A model generated the notes under the pieces. It was given only the letters and a program-made list of their open reading frames with translations, was not told where the DNA came from and did not search any database. This document shows positions 1 to 8,897 of a DNA stretch of 32,111 nt, in pieces. The stretch lies in contig JAHBWH010000090.1 of the NCBI GenBank assembly GCA_019637115.1, positions 1-32,111 of the forward strand, given 5' to 3'. Numbering within the stretch: the stretch's first letter is position 1; each line of letters opens with the position of its first letter. The stretch is from Myxococcales bacterium (GTDB lineage Bacteria > Myxococcota_A > Polyangia > Polyangiales > Houyiibacteriaceae). The translations under genes and the position numbers were made by a program.

Positions 1-212
1 CGGTCCCGGTCCCGGTCTCGGTCCCGGTCTCGGTCTCGGTCTCGGTCTCGTCCCGTCCCGGTCTCGAGACCGGTCGCGGTCTCGGTCCCGGTCTCGGTCT
101 CGGTCCCGGTCCCGGTCTCGGTCCCGGTCCAAGTCCCGGTCCAAGTCCCGGTCCAAATCCCGGTCCAAATCCCGGTCCAAATCCCGGTCCAAATCCCGGT
201 CCAAGTCCCGGT
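1..212. repeat. Hexamer repeat array (GGTCCC/GGTCTC grading into a 12-mer)
   Basis: The first 126 bases are degenerate hexamers of the type CGGTCC/CGGTCT. From about 127 to 205 the pattern becomes a 12-base unit, GGTCCAAATCCC with a G/A variant, repeated about seven times. The array ends just before the stop codon of the minus-strand WD40-type gene, so it lies 3' of that gene. It may continue left of the window. Whether it is intergenic or the low-complexity end of another gene cannot be decided here. Confidence 0.9.
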
Positions 213-227
213 CTTGCCCAGTCCCGC

Positions 228-2762
228 TCAACCGCCAAAGAAACGCGCGACCAAGCGCTCGACGCGAGGCCCCTCCGTCCCCGCGCGCATCGGCGCCTCG
301 CCGATCGGCCCGGGTCCACGCCAGCGAAACTCTCCGAGCGCGCTCGCGTCCACCTCGAAGCGACCCCGCGCGTCCTCCGCGACCGGTACCGAGCGCAGCG
401 CGCCCTCGTGGTAGTAGCGATAGGTCCGCAGCGTGAGCACGTCGCCCAGGTCCTCCACCGCGCCTACCAGCCGGTGCACGCGGACCACCGCGTCGTCCCG
501 CTGGGCGAGGTAGTCGGCCTCGGGAGAGAAGACGAGCTCATCCGTCAGACGGCAAGGCCCGCGGTCGGTGCGCGCCGCGGTCAGCAGGCTCTCGACGATC
601 AGGCGGCCCTCGTCGCAGCGCGCGACCTGATCGACCAGCGCCGAGATCGCGAAGGTCGGCGCGAACTCGGGCGCGTCGAGGCGCACCTCGCCGTCGAGCC
701 CGAGCACGACCAAGCGATCGAACGCGCGGACCACGAGCGAGAGGCCGTCGCGCGCAAAGCGGAGCTCGCGGAACGAGGCCACGCCGGGCCCCGTGGCGCG
801 GACGCGGCCGCTCGACACCTCCACGATGCGTGTCTCCGCAGCCGACCCGATCGCGAGGTGCGCGCCGCCGGGATCGAAGGTCGTCAGGAACTGATCGTTC
901 GGCATCGAGGCCTCGAACCGGATCCTGCCGTCCGCGACCGTGCGCGCCCGCAGCTCGACGCCGCCCGCGCGGCCCGCCCGCCGCTCGAGCAGCACGCGGC
1001 CATCGGGCGAGAGCGCCACGGCGTGCGGCGCGTCGGCGCGCGCAGGCCCACGCAGCGATCGCGCACGCCCACTCGCGAGCTCGACCACGCCGACGTCGCG
1101 CCCCGACACGTACGCGACGTTCGCCCCCGCCGCGTCCATCGCGGCGCAAGGCCCTCGTCGGCAGCTCTCGGCGCTCCATCGTGGCGCACGGACGGGGCGC
1201 GCGGCCGTGAGATCGTGGGTGTCGGCGACGCGGAGACCGCTCGCGTCGCCGAGCAGGACGAGGGCGCCGTCGGCGGAGTGGCTCAGGACCCCGCCCCCTC
1301 GCGGTGGACGCGCGCCCTCGGTCGCGCCCAACCCGCACAGGGTCCCAGCGACGAGCCCGCCGCCGCCGCGGCGCAGGATGGGCGGTGCGTTCGACGAGCA
1401 CGTCGTGAGGACCACGCCGTGCCGTCCCCACCGCTCGACGCCGCCTCGGCCGAAGGTGACCAGCTCCTCCCCGTCTGGTGCGAACGCGACGCCCCAGACG
1501 CTGTGCTCGCCGCGCTCGAGGGGGATCGCGCCGCGCCGTCGGAGCGCGGGCACCTCCCAGACCTCGATGCTCGCGTCGCTCGCCACCACCAAGGTGCGCC
1601 CGTGGGCCGCCGCCGCGAGCAGCCCGACCCGCGCGAGCGACGTCGAGGCGAGCTCTTCGCCGTCGAGCCCGAGCGCGCGCAGCGTGCCCTCCGTCGCCAC
1701 GAAGAGCGCGCTCCCATCGGCGGCGGGCTCGACCACGGACTCCTCGGGGAGCCGCAGCGTCGCGCGCAGCGAGCCCGTCCGGACGTCGACGAGGTACGCG
1801 ACGAGCCCGTCGTCGACCGCGTCGTCGGCCGTGCCGAGGACGAGCAAGGTGTCTCCACCGGACGCGAAGCGGAGCTCCTCGACTGGAGTGGGGAGCCGCA
1901 GGTTGGCGAGCGGGCGGCCGTCCCGAGGATCCCGGAGCGTGAGCTCCCCCTCCCGCGTGGCCGTCGCCCACAGGCCTCCGCCCGGACGGAAGGCCGCGTG
2001 TTGGCTCGGGAAGGTGCCGAGCAGCTCCCCCGTGCGCGCGTCGAGCAGCGCGTGCTCGGGCGGCCCGCCGAGGGTCGCTTGGAGCGTGCGCCCGCCCGGC
2101 GCGAAGGCCAGGCCTCGCGTGCGGCTGGGCTCGAGCGGGAGCGGGACCTCCGTCCCGTCGGCGCGTCGCAGGTGGGGCGCCGGGCCGTCGTCGCTCGGCA
2201 CGGCGAAGACCGCGTGTTGCCCGTCGGGGTGCAGATCGAAGCGATCGAGATCGAAGTAGAACGTCTGCGGGCGCAGCACGGGCGCGAAGAGATCGGAGCG
2301 CAGATCCCAGCGCCAGACGCCGCCCGTGCCCTCGAAGAAGCCGCCGCTGCTCGCGATGACGAGGCCCTCGCCGCCGGGCTCGAAGCGCACCCGCCGGCTG
2401 CCCGTCCGGACGAACGCGCGTCGGCTCGCCCGCACGACCCCCGCTTCGACGTCGATGACCGCGACGGAGCCGTCCGCGCTCGCCGTCGCGAGGAGCCGTC
2501 CCGAGCGGTCGAAGGCCAGATCCGTCAGGCCGCGGCGGTGCGCGCCTTGGAAGACCAGACCGCCCACCGCGACCGTCGCGCTCGGGTCGGGCGCGGGGGG
2601 CGCCGGTGGCACGTCCTCGCGCACGACGAGCGTCGGCTCGGGTGGCGGCGTGAGGGGCGGGTGCGTGATGGACGAGACCGGAGGTGCGCCACATGCGGCG
2701 AGCACGAGCCCCAAGAAGAGCGAGTGCCCCCGCGCGCCCGCTCGCCGTCCACCAATCCCCAT
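228..2762 (-). CDS. WD40-type beta-propeller lipoprotein
   Basis: This 844-residue protein is probably an outer-membrane or periplasmic scaffold; no enzymatic role is visible. It starts with a basic n-region, a short hydrophobic core and a perfect lipobox (LAAC, Cys24), then a Pro/Thr-rich tether to about residue 55. The rest is built of repeated four-strand blades with WD40-like signatures, for example LTDLAFDRSGRLLATASADG near residue 75, and later blades such as VWGVAFAPDGEELVTFG and AVALSPDGRVLLERR. The frame stays open upstream to 3326, but that extension only translates the hexamer array (Ser-Glu repeats) and the antisense of the next gene. The ATG at 2762 is chosen because it gives the signal peptide and has a -10-like box six bases upstream. 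The binding partner is unknown. Confidence 0.85.
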   Translation of the reverse strand: MGIGGRRAGARGHSLFLGLVLAACGAPPVSSITHPPLTPPPEPTLVVREDVPPAPPAPDPSATVAVGGLVFQGAHRRGLTDLAFDRSGRLLATASADGSVAVIDVEAGVVRASRRAFVRTGSRRVRFEPGGEGLVIASSGGFFEGTGGVWRWDLRSDLFAPVLRPQTFYFDLDRFDLHPDGQHAVFAVPSDDGPAPHLRRADGTEVPLPLEPSRTRGLAFAPGGRTLQATLGGPPEHALLDARTGELLGTFPSQHAAFRPGGGLWATATREGELTLRDPRDGRPLANLRLPTPVEELRFASGGDTLLVLGTADDAVDDGLVAYLVDVRTGSLRATLRLPEESVVEPAADGSALFVATEGTLRALGLDGEELASTSLARVGLLAAAAHGRTLVVASDASIEVWEVPALRRRGAIPLERGEHSVWGVAFAPDGEELVTFGRGGVERWGRHGVVLTTCSSNAPPILRRGGGGLVAGTLCGLGATEGARPPRGGGVLSHSADGALVLLGDASGLRVADTHDLTAARPVRAPRWSAESCRRGPCAAMDAAGANVAYVSGRDVGVVELASGRARSLRGPARADAPHAVALSPDGRVLLERRAGRAGGVELRARTVADGRIRFEASMPNDQFLTTFDPGGAHLAIGSAAETRIVEVSSGRVRATGPGVASFRELRFARDGLSLVVRAFDRLVVLGLDGEVRLDAPEFAPTFAISALVDQVARCDEGRLIVESLLTAARTDRGPCRLTDELVFSPEADYLAQRDDAVVRVHRLVGAVEDLGDVLTLRTYRYYHEGALRSVPVAEDARGRFEVDASALGEFRWRGPGPIGEAPMRAGTEGPRVERLVARFFGG

Positions 2763-2768
2763 GGCGCG

Positions 2769-2797
2769 AGGGTAACGAGGGCCCGCGCACGCGTCAC
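2769..2797 (-). promoter_or_regulatory. Putative promoter of the WD40-type lipoprotein gene
   Basis: On the minus strand GTGACG (2797-2792) and TACCCT (2774-2769) are separated by 17 bases. TACCCT ends exactly six bases before the ATG. Transcription would begin at or next to the start codon, giving a leaderless message. This fits the lack of a Shine-Dalgarno sequence. The -35 matches TTGACA at four of six positions. Confidence 0.45.
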
Positions 2798-2818
2798 GCC
2801 CGCATTGTTTCCGCGATT

Positions 2819-2945
2819 GTCGGACTCGGTCGGACTCGGACTCGGACTCGGACTCGGACTCGGACTCGGACACGGACTCGGACTCGGACTCGGACTCGGA
2901 CTCGGACTCGGACTCGGACTCGGACTCGGACTCGGACTCGGACTG
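2819..2945. repeat. GGACTC hexamer tandem array in a divergent intergenic region
   Basis: After a slightly irregular start, GGACTC is repeated about nineteen times between roughly 2830 and 2943, with one GGACAC variant. The array fills most of the space between the divergent genes starting at 2762 (minus) and 2979 (plus), immediately upstream of both. Being a multiple of three it is open in several frames, which read Leu-Gly or Arg-Thr on plus and Ser-Glu or Ser-Pro on minus. Nothing suggests it is translated. Confidence 0.95.
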
Positions 2946-2978
2946 TGTCCGTCGCGTTCCCAACCCCGCGCGGCGACG

Positions 2979-3749
2979 ATGCTGTACCCTGCCGCGGACG
3001 TGGCTCGTCTGCTCGTGTTGGTCTTCGGGTTGTCCGCCCTCTCTCCCCTCGCCCCGAGCGGCCGCGCGAGCGCGCAGGAGGCGCTCGGGTGCGTCGACGA
3101 GCTCACCGACGCCGAGGTGCGATCGCGCATCGACTGGCTCGACGGGCGCTTCCAGCACGGCAAGACCCGCGCGCGCCTCTGGTGGTACGGCCAGATCGCG
3201 CTCTGGCTCGGGGTCGCGACCTTCCAGACGGTCCTCGCGTTCACGAGCGACGAGCCCCTCGTGCCGAACGCGATCGCGATGACCGGCGCGTGGCTCTCGT
3301 TCATCCAGGTCACTGCGATCCCCCACGTCGCCGCGTTCGCGCCGCAGCGCTTTCGGCGGCTCTCGGAGGCGACCGACGCAGACCGGCGCGTGAAGCTACG
3401 CCAGGGGCTCGAGTGGCTCGAGCGCGCGGCGAAGCGTCAGCGGCTCGCGCGGGGCGCCGGCGCGCACATCCCCGTCTTCCTCTGGAGCGGAGGCTTCGGG
3501 ACGTTCTTCAGCGTGCGCTATCGAGACTGGTGGCTGAGCACACGCATGATCGTGGGTGGCCTGCTGCTCAGCGAGTTCAGGATCCTCTCGACGCCGCAAC
3601 AAGCACGCCGCGACTGGGATGACGCGCGCGGGATGATGTGCGGCGCCCGCTACGTGCCGCGCGGCGCGGAGGAGTACCCGGTGCTCGAGGACTTGGACGA
3701 CGGCGTCGAGGTCTCGGCGTACGGCCTCGGTCTACAGATTCGCTGGTGA
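2979..3749 (+). CDS. Small membrane protein with signal peptide, unknown function
   Basis: I do not recognise a family. The 256-residue product has an N-terminal hydrophobic segment ending in ASAQEA, a plausible signal peptidase I site. A short Cys-containing helical stretch follows, then two or three likely membrane segments: around [15 protein letters not shown], around [21 protein letters not shown], and a weaker one around [15 protein letters not shown] basic amphipathic helix rich in Arg and Leu separates them. The C-terminus is acidic and ends in a short beta-like GLGLQIRW. The ATG at 2979 is listed. A GTG at 3000 is equally credible: it gives a cleaner signal peptide ([10 protein letters not shown]) and has TACCCT at 2985-2990 nine bases upstream. 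The open frame extending further 5' is only antisense of the WD40-type gene plus hexamer repeats. Confidence 0.75.
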   Translation: MLYPAADVARLLVLVFGLSALSPLAPSGRASAQEALGCVDELTDAEVRSRIDWLDGRFQHGKTRARLWWYGQIALWLGVATFQTVLAFTSDEPLVPNAIAMTGAWLSFIQVTAIPHVAAFAPQRFRRLSEATDADRRVKLRQGLEWLERAAKRQRLARGAGAHIPVFLWSGGFGTFFSVRYRDWWLSTRMIVGGLLLSEFRILSTPQQARRDWDDARGMMCGARYVPRGAEEYPVLEDLDDGVEVSAYGLGLQIRW

Positions 3750-3812
3750 GCCCGCGGAGCCGAACGGACCAAACGGACCGACTGGTGATGGACGGGTGGG
3801 GTCTCGGGCTGT

Positions 3813-3915
3813 GTCCGGGTCCACGTCCACGTGCGCGTCCACGTCCACGTCCACGCCGTCTACGTGCGCGTACGTGCGCGTGCGCTGCGCGTGCACATAC
3901 GCGCGCGTGCGCGAT
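3813..3915. repeat. GTCCAC / GTGCGC low-complexity repeat
   Basis: Imperfect hexamers GTCCAC (3813-3855) pass into GTGCGCGTAC-type alternating purine-pyrimidine sequence (about 3862-3915). The alternating part could adopt Z-DNA under supercoiling. The unit resembles the other hexamer arrays in the window in size but not in sequence. Confidence 0.75.
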
Positions 3916-4057
3916 CAGAAACCCCATCGAGCAGAAGCCGCCCCTACGTTTTGCCCGTCCGCGCCCCACGACCGGCAACGGACCGCGAACCGGCCGCAGC
4001 CGCGAACGCCACCGTAGGAGTGTTCGCACGTCGGGTGAATCGCCATTCAGTTTTCTC

Positions 4058-4086
4058 TTGACCCCCCGCGGTCGGTTTTCGAGGAT
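4058..4086 (+). promoter_or_regulatory. Putative promoter of the acyl-CoA carboxylase genes
   Basis: TTGACC at 4058-4063 matches the sigma-70 -35 at five of six positions. Seventeen bases on is GAGGAT (4081-4086), matching TATAAT at three positions. A start near 4093 would leave a leader of about 28 bases containing the GAGGTGG ribosome site. This supports the ATG at 4121 over the in-frame ATG at 4085. Confidence 0.4.
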
Positions 4087-4109
4087 GCGTCGCGCGGCTT
4101 GGCCGCTTC

Positions 4110-4118
4110 GAGGTGGGA
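4110..4118 (+). promoter_or_regulatory. Ribosome binding site deciding the start at 4121
   Basis: GAGGTGGGA lies just before the ATG, with the AGGTGG core ending four bases upstream. No comparable site precedes the alternative in-frame ATG at 4085. Confidence 0.6.
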
Positions 4119-4120
4119 AC

Positions 4121-5767
4121 ATGGTTCGACACGTCCGACACGAGGCCCCTGCGCAGCACGAGCAGCGCTACCCGGTGCTCCCGACCCGCGTGGACCGGCG
4201 CGGCGAGACCTTCACCGCCAACCGGGACGCCGCCTTGGCCGCGCTCGAGGAGCTCACCAAGCACTTCGCCAAGGCCACCGAGGGTGGTGGCGAGAAGTAC
4301 AACCAGCGGCACGTCGAGCGCGGCAAGCTGCTCCCGCGCCAGCGCATCGAGCTCCTGCTCGACCGCGACAGCCCCTTCCTCGAGATCGCGGCGCTCGCCG
4401 GCGTCGGCGTGACGGGCGAGACGCCGGGCACTGCGGTCGTCGGCGGGGTGGGGCGCGTGAGCGGCGTCGAGTGCGTCGTCGTCGCCAGCGAGGCGACCGT
4501 GAAGGGCGGCGCCATCACGCCGATGACGATGGTGAAGACGGGCCGCCTCTCGGAGATCGCCGAGCAGAACGGCCTCGTCGGCGTGAGCCTCATCGAGAGC
4601 GCCGGCGCCGACCTGCCCAACCAGGACAAGATCTTCGTGCCGGGCGGCGCGGGCTTCCGCTCGCTCACCCAGCGCTCCGAGCAGCGCATCCCCACGGTCT
4701 GCCTCGTCTTCGGCTCGAGCACCGCGGGTGGCGCGTACCTCCCGGGCATGAGCGATTACGTCGTGATGGTGAAGGAGCAGGCGCAGGTCTACCTCGCGGG
4801 GCCGCCGCTCGTGAAGATGGCCACGGGCGAGGAGACCGACCACGAGGAGCTCGGCGGCGCCGCGATGCACTCGCAGATCAGCGGCGTGTCGGACTACCTG
4901 GCCGAGGACGAGATCGACGCGATCCGACTCGGTCGAGAGATCGTCGCCCACCTCGACTGGCGCAAGCCCTCGCGCCCGACCTCACGTCCGGTGGACGCGC
5001 CCCTCTACGACGCCGAGGATCTCCTCGGCATCGCGAGCGCGGACATCCGCGTGCCCTTCGACCAGCGCGAGGTGATCGCGCGCATCGTCGATGGCTCGCG
5101 CTTCAGCGAGTTCAAGCCGCTCTACGGCGCCACGCTTCTCTGCGGTTGGGCGCACGTCCACGGCTACCCGGTGGGAATCCTGGCCAACAACGGGACGATC
5201 TTCACCGAGTCCGCCAACAAGGGCGCGCAGTTCATCCAGCTCTGCAACCAGACCGACATCCCGCTGCTCTACTTGCAGAACACCACCGGCTTCATGGTCG
5301 GCAAGAAGTATGAGCAAGAGGGCATCATCAAGGCGGGGGCCAAGCTCATCAACGCCGTCTCGAACAGCACCGTCCCCGCCATCACCATCATGACGGGCTC
5401 GAGCTACGGCGCCGGCAACTACGCGATGAGCGGCCGCGCCTACCGCCCGCGCTTCCTCTTCACCTGGCCGAACCACCGCATCGCGGTGATGGGCGGCAAG
5501 CAGCTCGCGGGCGTGCTCGACATCATCCAGCGGCAGGCCGCCGAGAAGAAGGGCGTCGCAGTGGACGAGCAAAAGCTCGGGATCATGAAGGCGATGACCG
5601 AGAAGGGCATCGACGCCCAATCAACGGCGCTCTACGCGACCGCGCGCGTCTGGGACGACGGCATCATCGACCCGCGCGACACGCGGACGGTCGTCGCCCT
5701 CGCGCTCTCGGCTTCCTACAACGTGCCGGTCCGAGGCACGACGAGCTGGGGCGTCTTCCGCCACTGA
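4121..5767 (+). CDS. Acyl-CoA carboxylase, carboxyltransferase (beta) subunit
   Basis: It transfers CO2 from carboxybiotin to an acyl-CoA in the cytoplasm, acting with the biotin-carrying subunit encoded next. The 548-residue length fits the carboxyltransferase family. It has the N- and C-terminal crotonase-like halves. In the first half, [17 protein letters not shown] (about residues 197-213) forms an oxyanion/CoA site. In the second, [17 protein letters not shown] (about 425) and [10 protein letters not shown] are the matching elements. The N-terminal [19 protein letters not shown] is typical of methylcrotonyl-/acyl-CoA carboxylase beta chains. The substrate is uncertain. The [16 protein letters not shown] region looks more like acyl-CoA carboxylases of the actinobacterial AccD1 type than textbook methylcrotonyl-CoA carboxylase, so methylcrotonyl-, propionyl- or another acyl-CoA is possible. 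No leucine-degradation genes are adjacent in the window. Confidence 0.95.
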   Translation: MVRHVRHEAPAQHEQRYPVLPTRVDRRGETFTANRDAALAALEELTKHFAKATEGGGEKYNQRHVERGKLLPRQRIELLLDRDSPFLEIAALAGVGVTGETPGTAVVGGVGRVSGVECVVVASEATVKGGAITPMTMVKTGRLSEIAEQNGLVGVSLIESAGADLPNQDKIFVPGGAGFRSLTQRSEQRIPTVCLVFGSSTAGGAYLPGMSDYVVMVKEQAQVYLAGPPLVKMATGEETDHEELGGAAMHSQISGVSDYLAEDEIDAIRLGREIVAHLDWRKPSRPTSRPVDAPLYDAEDLLGIASADIRVPFDQREVIARIVDGSRFSEFKPLYGATLLCGWAHVHGYPVGILANNGTIFTESANKGAQFIQLCNQTDIPLLYLQNTTGFMVGKKYEQEGIIKAGAKLINAVSNSTVPAITIMTGSSYGAGNYAMSGRAYRPRFLFTWPNHRIAVMGGKQLAGVLDIIQRQAAEKKGVAVDEQKLGIMKAMTEKGIDAQSTALYATARVWDDGIIDPRDTRTVVALALSASYNVPVRGTTSWGVFRH

Positions 5768-5841
5768 GTCCGCGCGTCCCCCGACGATCACGACGACGCG
5801 ACGCACCCACCGAGCCACGCAAGCCCCTCGACCGCGAAGCA

Positions 5842-5847
5842 TAGGTT
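5842..5847 (+). promoter_or_regulatory. TANNNT box six bases before the biotin carboxylase start
   Basis: TAGGTT ends exactly six bases before the ATG at 5854, and no Shine-Dalgarno is visible. This is the layout of a leaderless promoter. It could give this gene its own transcript in addition to read-through from the carboxyltransferase gene 86 bp upstream. No clear -35 is seen. Confidence 0.3.
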
Positions 5848-5853
5848 GGACCC

Positions 5854-7842
5854 ATGAGCTTTCGACCCATTCAACGCCTCCTCGTCGCCAACCGCGGCGA
5901 GATCGCGCGCCGAATCTTCCGCACCTGCCGCGCCATGGGCGTCGAGACCGTCGCCGTCTTCTCCGACGCCGACGCCGACATGCCCTTCGTCCGCGAAGCC
6001 GACGAGGCCATCCGCATCGGCCCAGCGCCGAGCCGCGAGAGCTACCTCCTCACGGAGGTGATCCTCGAGGCCGCGCGCCGCACCCGCGCTGACGCCATCC
6101 ATCCGGGCTACGGCTTCCTCTCGGAGAACGCCGCCTTCGCGCGCGCTGTGCGCGAGGCGGGGCTCGTCTTCGTCGGGCCGACCCCCGAGGCCATCGAGTC
6201 GATGGGCTCCAAGAAGGCCGCTAAGGCCCTCGTCGCGGCCGCTGGGGTGCCCGTCGTGCCTGGTTACGACGGCGCCGATCAAGACCCCGCGGTGCTCGCG
6301 GCGAAGGCGCGCGAGATTGGCTTCCCCGTCTTGCTCAAGGCCAGCGCGGGTGGCGGCGGCAAGGGCATGAAGCGCGTCGACGAGGACGGGCAGCTCATGG
6401 ACGCGATCGAGAGCGCGAAGCGGGAGGCCCTCGGCGCTTTCGGCGACGACGTGCTCCTGGTCGAGAAATACGTCGAGCGACCCCGTCACGTCGAGATCCA
6501 GATCTTCGGCGACTCCCACGGCACCGTCCGCCACCTCTTCGAGCGCGAGTGCTCCATCCAGCGCCGCCACCAGAAGGTGCTCGAGGAGTCCCCCTCGCCG
6601 GCGCTCGACGACGCGCTCCGCGCGCGCATGGGCGAGGCGGCCGTCAAGGTCGGCCAGGTCATCGGCTATCAGAACGCGGGCACCGTCGAGTTCATCCTCG
6701 GCCAGGACGGCAGCTTTTACTTCCTCGAGGTGAACACGCGGCTGCAGGTCGAGCACCCCGTCACCGAGGGCGTGACCGGCCTCGACCTCGTCCGCGAGCA
6801 GCTCCGCGTCGCGGAGGGCCACCCGCTCTCGTTCGCCGAGCCCGTGATGCGGGGCGCGGCATTGGAGGCACGCCTCTACGCGGAGGACCCCGCGAGCGGC
6901 TTCTTGCCGCAGAGCGGCCGCCTCGCGGATTGGCACATGCCGCCGCTCGAGGGCGTCCGCGTCGACGGAGGCGTCGAGGCGGGCGACGAGATCGGCATCC
7001 ACTACGACCCGATGATCGCGAAGATCATCACCGAGGGCGCCGACCGCGAGGAGGCCCGCAAGCGCATGGTGCGCGCGCTGCGCGCGCTCAGCGTTCACGG
7101 CCTCGCCACCAACCGCGACTTCCTCCTGCGCGTGCTCGAGCACCCAAGCTACGTCGAGGGCGCGGTCCACACGCACTTCATCGAGGAGCACTTCGGCGCG
7201 GAGCTCGGGGCGCCGCCGAGCGACGACGCGCTCGCGCGCGCGTCCATCGCCGCGACGCTCGCGATGCATGAGCGTCGGCGTGAGTCCGCGCCGTCCCCGG
7301 CCGTGCCCTCGGGGTTCCGCATCCACCGCTACGCGCCCGAGGTCGTGGAGCTCGTCGCGTCGAGCGCCACCACCGAGCGGACCCTCCGCGTCGAGTACGC
7401 GCATCGGACGCGGCGTCCGGGCACCTTCGACGTGAAGGTCGGGCACGCGGAGCACGTGGCGCGAGTCCTCGCGTGGGACCCGCCCTCTCTGCGGCTCGAC
7501 GTCGACGGACACCGCTTCGTCGCGCGCGTCGTCCTCGACGAGGAGCGCGCATACGTGCACGTGGGCGGCGCCAACGTCGCGCTCACCGTGCAGCCGCGTT
7601 TTCCCGAGCGGGCGCGGGTCGCGCCGAAGGGCGGGTGCACCGCGCCGATGCCCGGGAAGATCGTCAAGGTGCTCGTCGCCGAGGGCGAGGAGGTCGAAGA
7701 AGGGAAGACCTTGCTCGTGATGGAGGCGATGAAGATGGAGCACGCGGTCACGGCGCCGCAGCGCGGCACCGTGCGTCGCGTCGACGTGATGGAGGGCGAC
7801 CAGGTCGAGGCCGACGCGCTCCTCGTGTTGCTCGACGATTGA
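5854..7842 (+). CDS. Acyl-CoA carboxylase, biotin carboxylase / BCCP (alpha) subunit
   Basis: It carboxylates its own biotin with ATP and bicarbonate and hands the CO2 to the beta subunit encoded just upstream. Domains of the 662-residue protein, in order: biotin carboxylase N-domain (RLLVANRGEIARRIFRTCR at 7-25); ATP-grasp with the Gly-rich loop KASAGGGGKGMKR (near 166); HVEIQIFGDSHG and FERECSIQRRHQK; and EVNTRLQVEHPVTEG, which carries catalytic and metal-binding residues. A biotin carboxylase C-domain and a linker region typical of methylcrotonyl/propionyl types follow. The C-terminal biotinyl domain has the EAMKM motif with biotinylated Lys627, 35 residues before the end as usual. All key residues appear intact. 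The two genes are complete as a pair; the 86 bp gap suggests an operon. Substrate assignment has the same caveat as the beta subunit. Confidence 0.96.
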   Translation: MSFRPIQRLLVANRGEIARRIFRTCRAMGVETVAVFSDADADMPFVREADEAIRIGPAPSRESYLLTEVILEAARRTRADAIHPGYGFLSENAAFARAVREAGLVFVGPTPEAIESMGSKKAAKALVAAAGVPVVPGYDGADQDPAVLAAKAREIGFPVLLKASAGGGGKGMKRVDEDGQLMDAIESAKREALGAFGDDVLLVEKYVERPRHVEIQIFGDSHGTVRHLFERECSIQRRHQKVLEESPSPALDDALRARMGEAAVKVGQVIGYQNAGTVEFILGQDGSFYFLEVNTRLQVEHPVTEGVTGLDLVREQLRVAEGHPLSFAEPVMRGAALEARLYAEDPASGFLPQSGRLADWHMPPLEGVRVDGGVEAGDEIGIHYDPMIAKIITEGADREEARKRMVRALRALSVHGLATNRDFLLRVLEHPSYVEGAVHTHFIEEHFGAELGAPPSDDALARASIAATLAMHERRRESAPSPAVPSGFRIHRYAPEVVELVASSATTERTLRVEYAHRTRRPGTFDVKVGHAEHVARVLAWDPPSLRLDVDGHRFVARVVLDEERAYVHVGGANVALTVQPRFPERARVAPKGGCTAPMPGKIVKVLVAEGEEVEEGKTLLVMEAMKMEHAVTAPQRGTVRRVDVMEGDQVEADALLVLLDD

Positions 7843-7848
7843 GGTCGC

Positions 7849-7874
7849 CGCAGCGCGTCATTCGCAGCGCGTCA
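7849..7874. repeat. Short direct repeat CGCAGCGCGTCA x2
   Basis: Two 12-base copies (7849-7860 and 7863-7874) stand two bases apart just after the stop of the biotin carboxylase gene. They may be a trivial slippage product. No terminator-like hairpin is evident here. Confidence 0.5.
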
Positions 7875-8027
7875 GTCGCACGGTCACGGACTGCGCCGTC
7901 GCTCGCGATCCAACATCGACAGAAGGCTCCAACGTCACTGGAGGTTCTTCTGCAAAATCGATAGGATCGCGCACGCAATCCCGCGATGGTGTCTTGCGCG
8001 TGCACCCTCCGCCGTGTCACGTGCATC

Positions 8028-8032
8028 GGAGG
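8028..8032 (+). promoter_or_regulatory. Ribosome binding site favouring a GTG start at 8043
   Basis: A consensus GGAGG sits only one base from the ATG at 8034 but at a workable ten-base distance from the in-frame GTG at 8043. The N-terminus of the TPR-like protein may be three residues shorter than listed. Confidence 0.5.
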
Positions 8033-8033
8033 T

Positions 8034-8861
8034 ATGACCGCCGTGTCCCGGCAGACCGTCGACTACGATCCCGTCGAAGAGCTCGTCGAGGCTGGGCGAC
8101 GTGAGCTCGCGCTCGGGCACCTCGAGCGCGCGCGCTGGTGCTTCGAGGAGGTGCTCTCGCGGCAACCCGACCACGCGCGCGCGCTGCTCGGGCTCTCGTA
8201 CGTGACGCGGCAGAGCGACCCTCCACCCGCGGGCGGCGCGGCGCTCCTCGGGAGCGAGAACGCCGTCATCGCGCTCGTGCGGGAGAAGCGCTACGAGGAG
8301 GCGCTCGAGCTCCTCGAGCGCACGCGGCTCGAGCGACCCAGCGACGAGGCCGTGCTCAAGAGCATCGCGCACCTCGAGATGCACCTCGAGCGCCGACGGC
8401 TGCGCGTGCTCGGCGGCCTCGACGCCGTCCTCCGCTGGCGCGTCGGCGTCAAGCGCGACGGAGCGTTCGCCGAGCTCTGCGACGGACGGCGCAGCGTCGC
8501 CGAGGTGCTCGCCTTGACGCAGCTCTCGCGTCAGGAGGCGCTGCGGATGCTCGTGGCGCTCCAGAAGGCTGGCGCCCTCGAGCGCTCGGACGGGGGCGAC
8601 TTCGGCGCCGAGGAGACCGGGATCTACGACGCCGTCTCGGCAGCCTCGACGCAGCCGAGCTCGAAGGTCGTGGTCGCGGATCAGACGCCGACGAAGTCGG
8701 GCGAGCAACCGCTCGGTGGGCTCCCCGCGCGCGCGCCGCGCCTCGAGGTCCCCGAGGCCCGCCCGAGCGCGTCGAGCGGCTCGGGCCTCGCGTGGGCCCT
8801 GGCGTTCGTCACCGTCGCGATCGCGGTGGCGGCGTTCTGGTGGATCACCCGCGGGCAATGA
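8034..8861 (+). CDS. TPR-like protein with C-terminal membrane anchor
   Basis: A 275-residue protein of unknown role. The N-terminal about 120 residues are helical with tetratricopeptide-like spacing (ELALGHLERARWCFEEVL, then YEEALELLERTRLERPSDE), suggesting protein-protein binding. A winged-helix-like middle section follows (DGAFAELCDGRRSVAEVL, then SRQEALRMLVALQKAGALE), similar in style to DUF4388-like myxobacterial domains, though I cannot confirm membership. A Ser/Pro-rich linker leads to a single C-terminal membrane helix (LAWALAFVTVAIAVAAFWW) with a five-residue tail, so it is a tail-anchored protein facing the cytoplasm. GGAGG at 8028-8032 is one base from the ATG at 8034 but ten bases from an in-frame GTG at 8043. 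The true start may therefore be the GTG. An ATG at 7986 has no ribosome site. Confidence 0.75.
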   Translation: MTAVSRQTVDYDPVEELVEAGRRELALGHLERARWCFEEVLSRQPDHARALLGLSYVTRQSDPPPAGGAALLGSENAVIALVREKRYEEALELLERTRLERPSDEAVLKSIAHLEMHLERRRLRVLGGLDAVLRWRVGVKRDGAFAELCDGRRSVAEVLALTQLSRQEALRMLVALQKAGALERSDGGDFGAEETGIYDAVSAASTQPSSKVVVADQTPTKSGEQPLGGLPARAPRLEVPEARPSASSGSGLAWALAFVTVAIAVAAFWWITRGQ

Positions 8862-8897
8862 GCGCTGCGGGTCTGGTACCGCTCCCTCCGATCCGTC

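Larger units (their letters stand above)
3750..4120. other. Intergenic region, 371 bp, no gene seen
   Basis: Open frames on both strands here are arginine-rich and without recognisable domains, as expected of GC-rich noncoding DNA. The stretch holds a direct repeat ACGGACC near 3768-3780, the GTCCAC/GTGCGC low-complexity tract at 3813-3915 and, at its right end, a lower-GC segment with a likely promoter for the carboxylase genes. Confidence 0.7.

Noticed and set aside
1..212. CRISPR array
   Set aside because: Units are 6 or 12 bases and contiguous, with no spacers and no cas genes.
408..2978. Long plus-strand open frame upstream of the 2979 gene
   Set aside because: It is the antisense shadow of the WD40-type gene: Arg/Pro-rich with no domain, ending in translated Leu-Gly hexamer repeats.
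2763..3326. N-terminal extension of the minus-strand WD40-type frame containing a Ser-Glu repeat
   Set aside because: The extension is only the hexamer array plus antisense of the 2979 gene. The signal peptide and promoter-like box place the start at 2762.
4085..4120. Earlier start for the carboxyltransferase gene
   Set aside because: The ATG at 4085 overlaps the proposed -10 box and has no ribosome site; GAGGTGG precedes the ATG at 4121.
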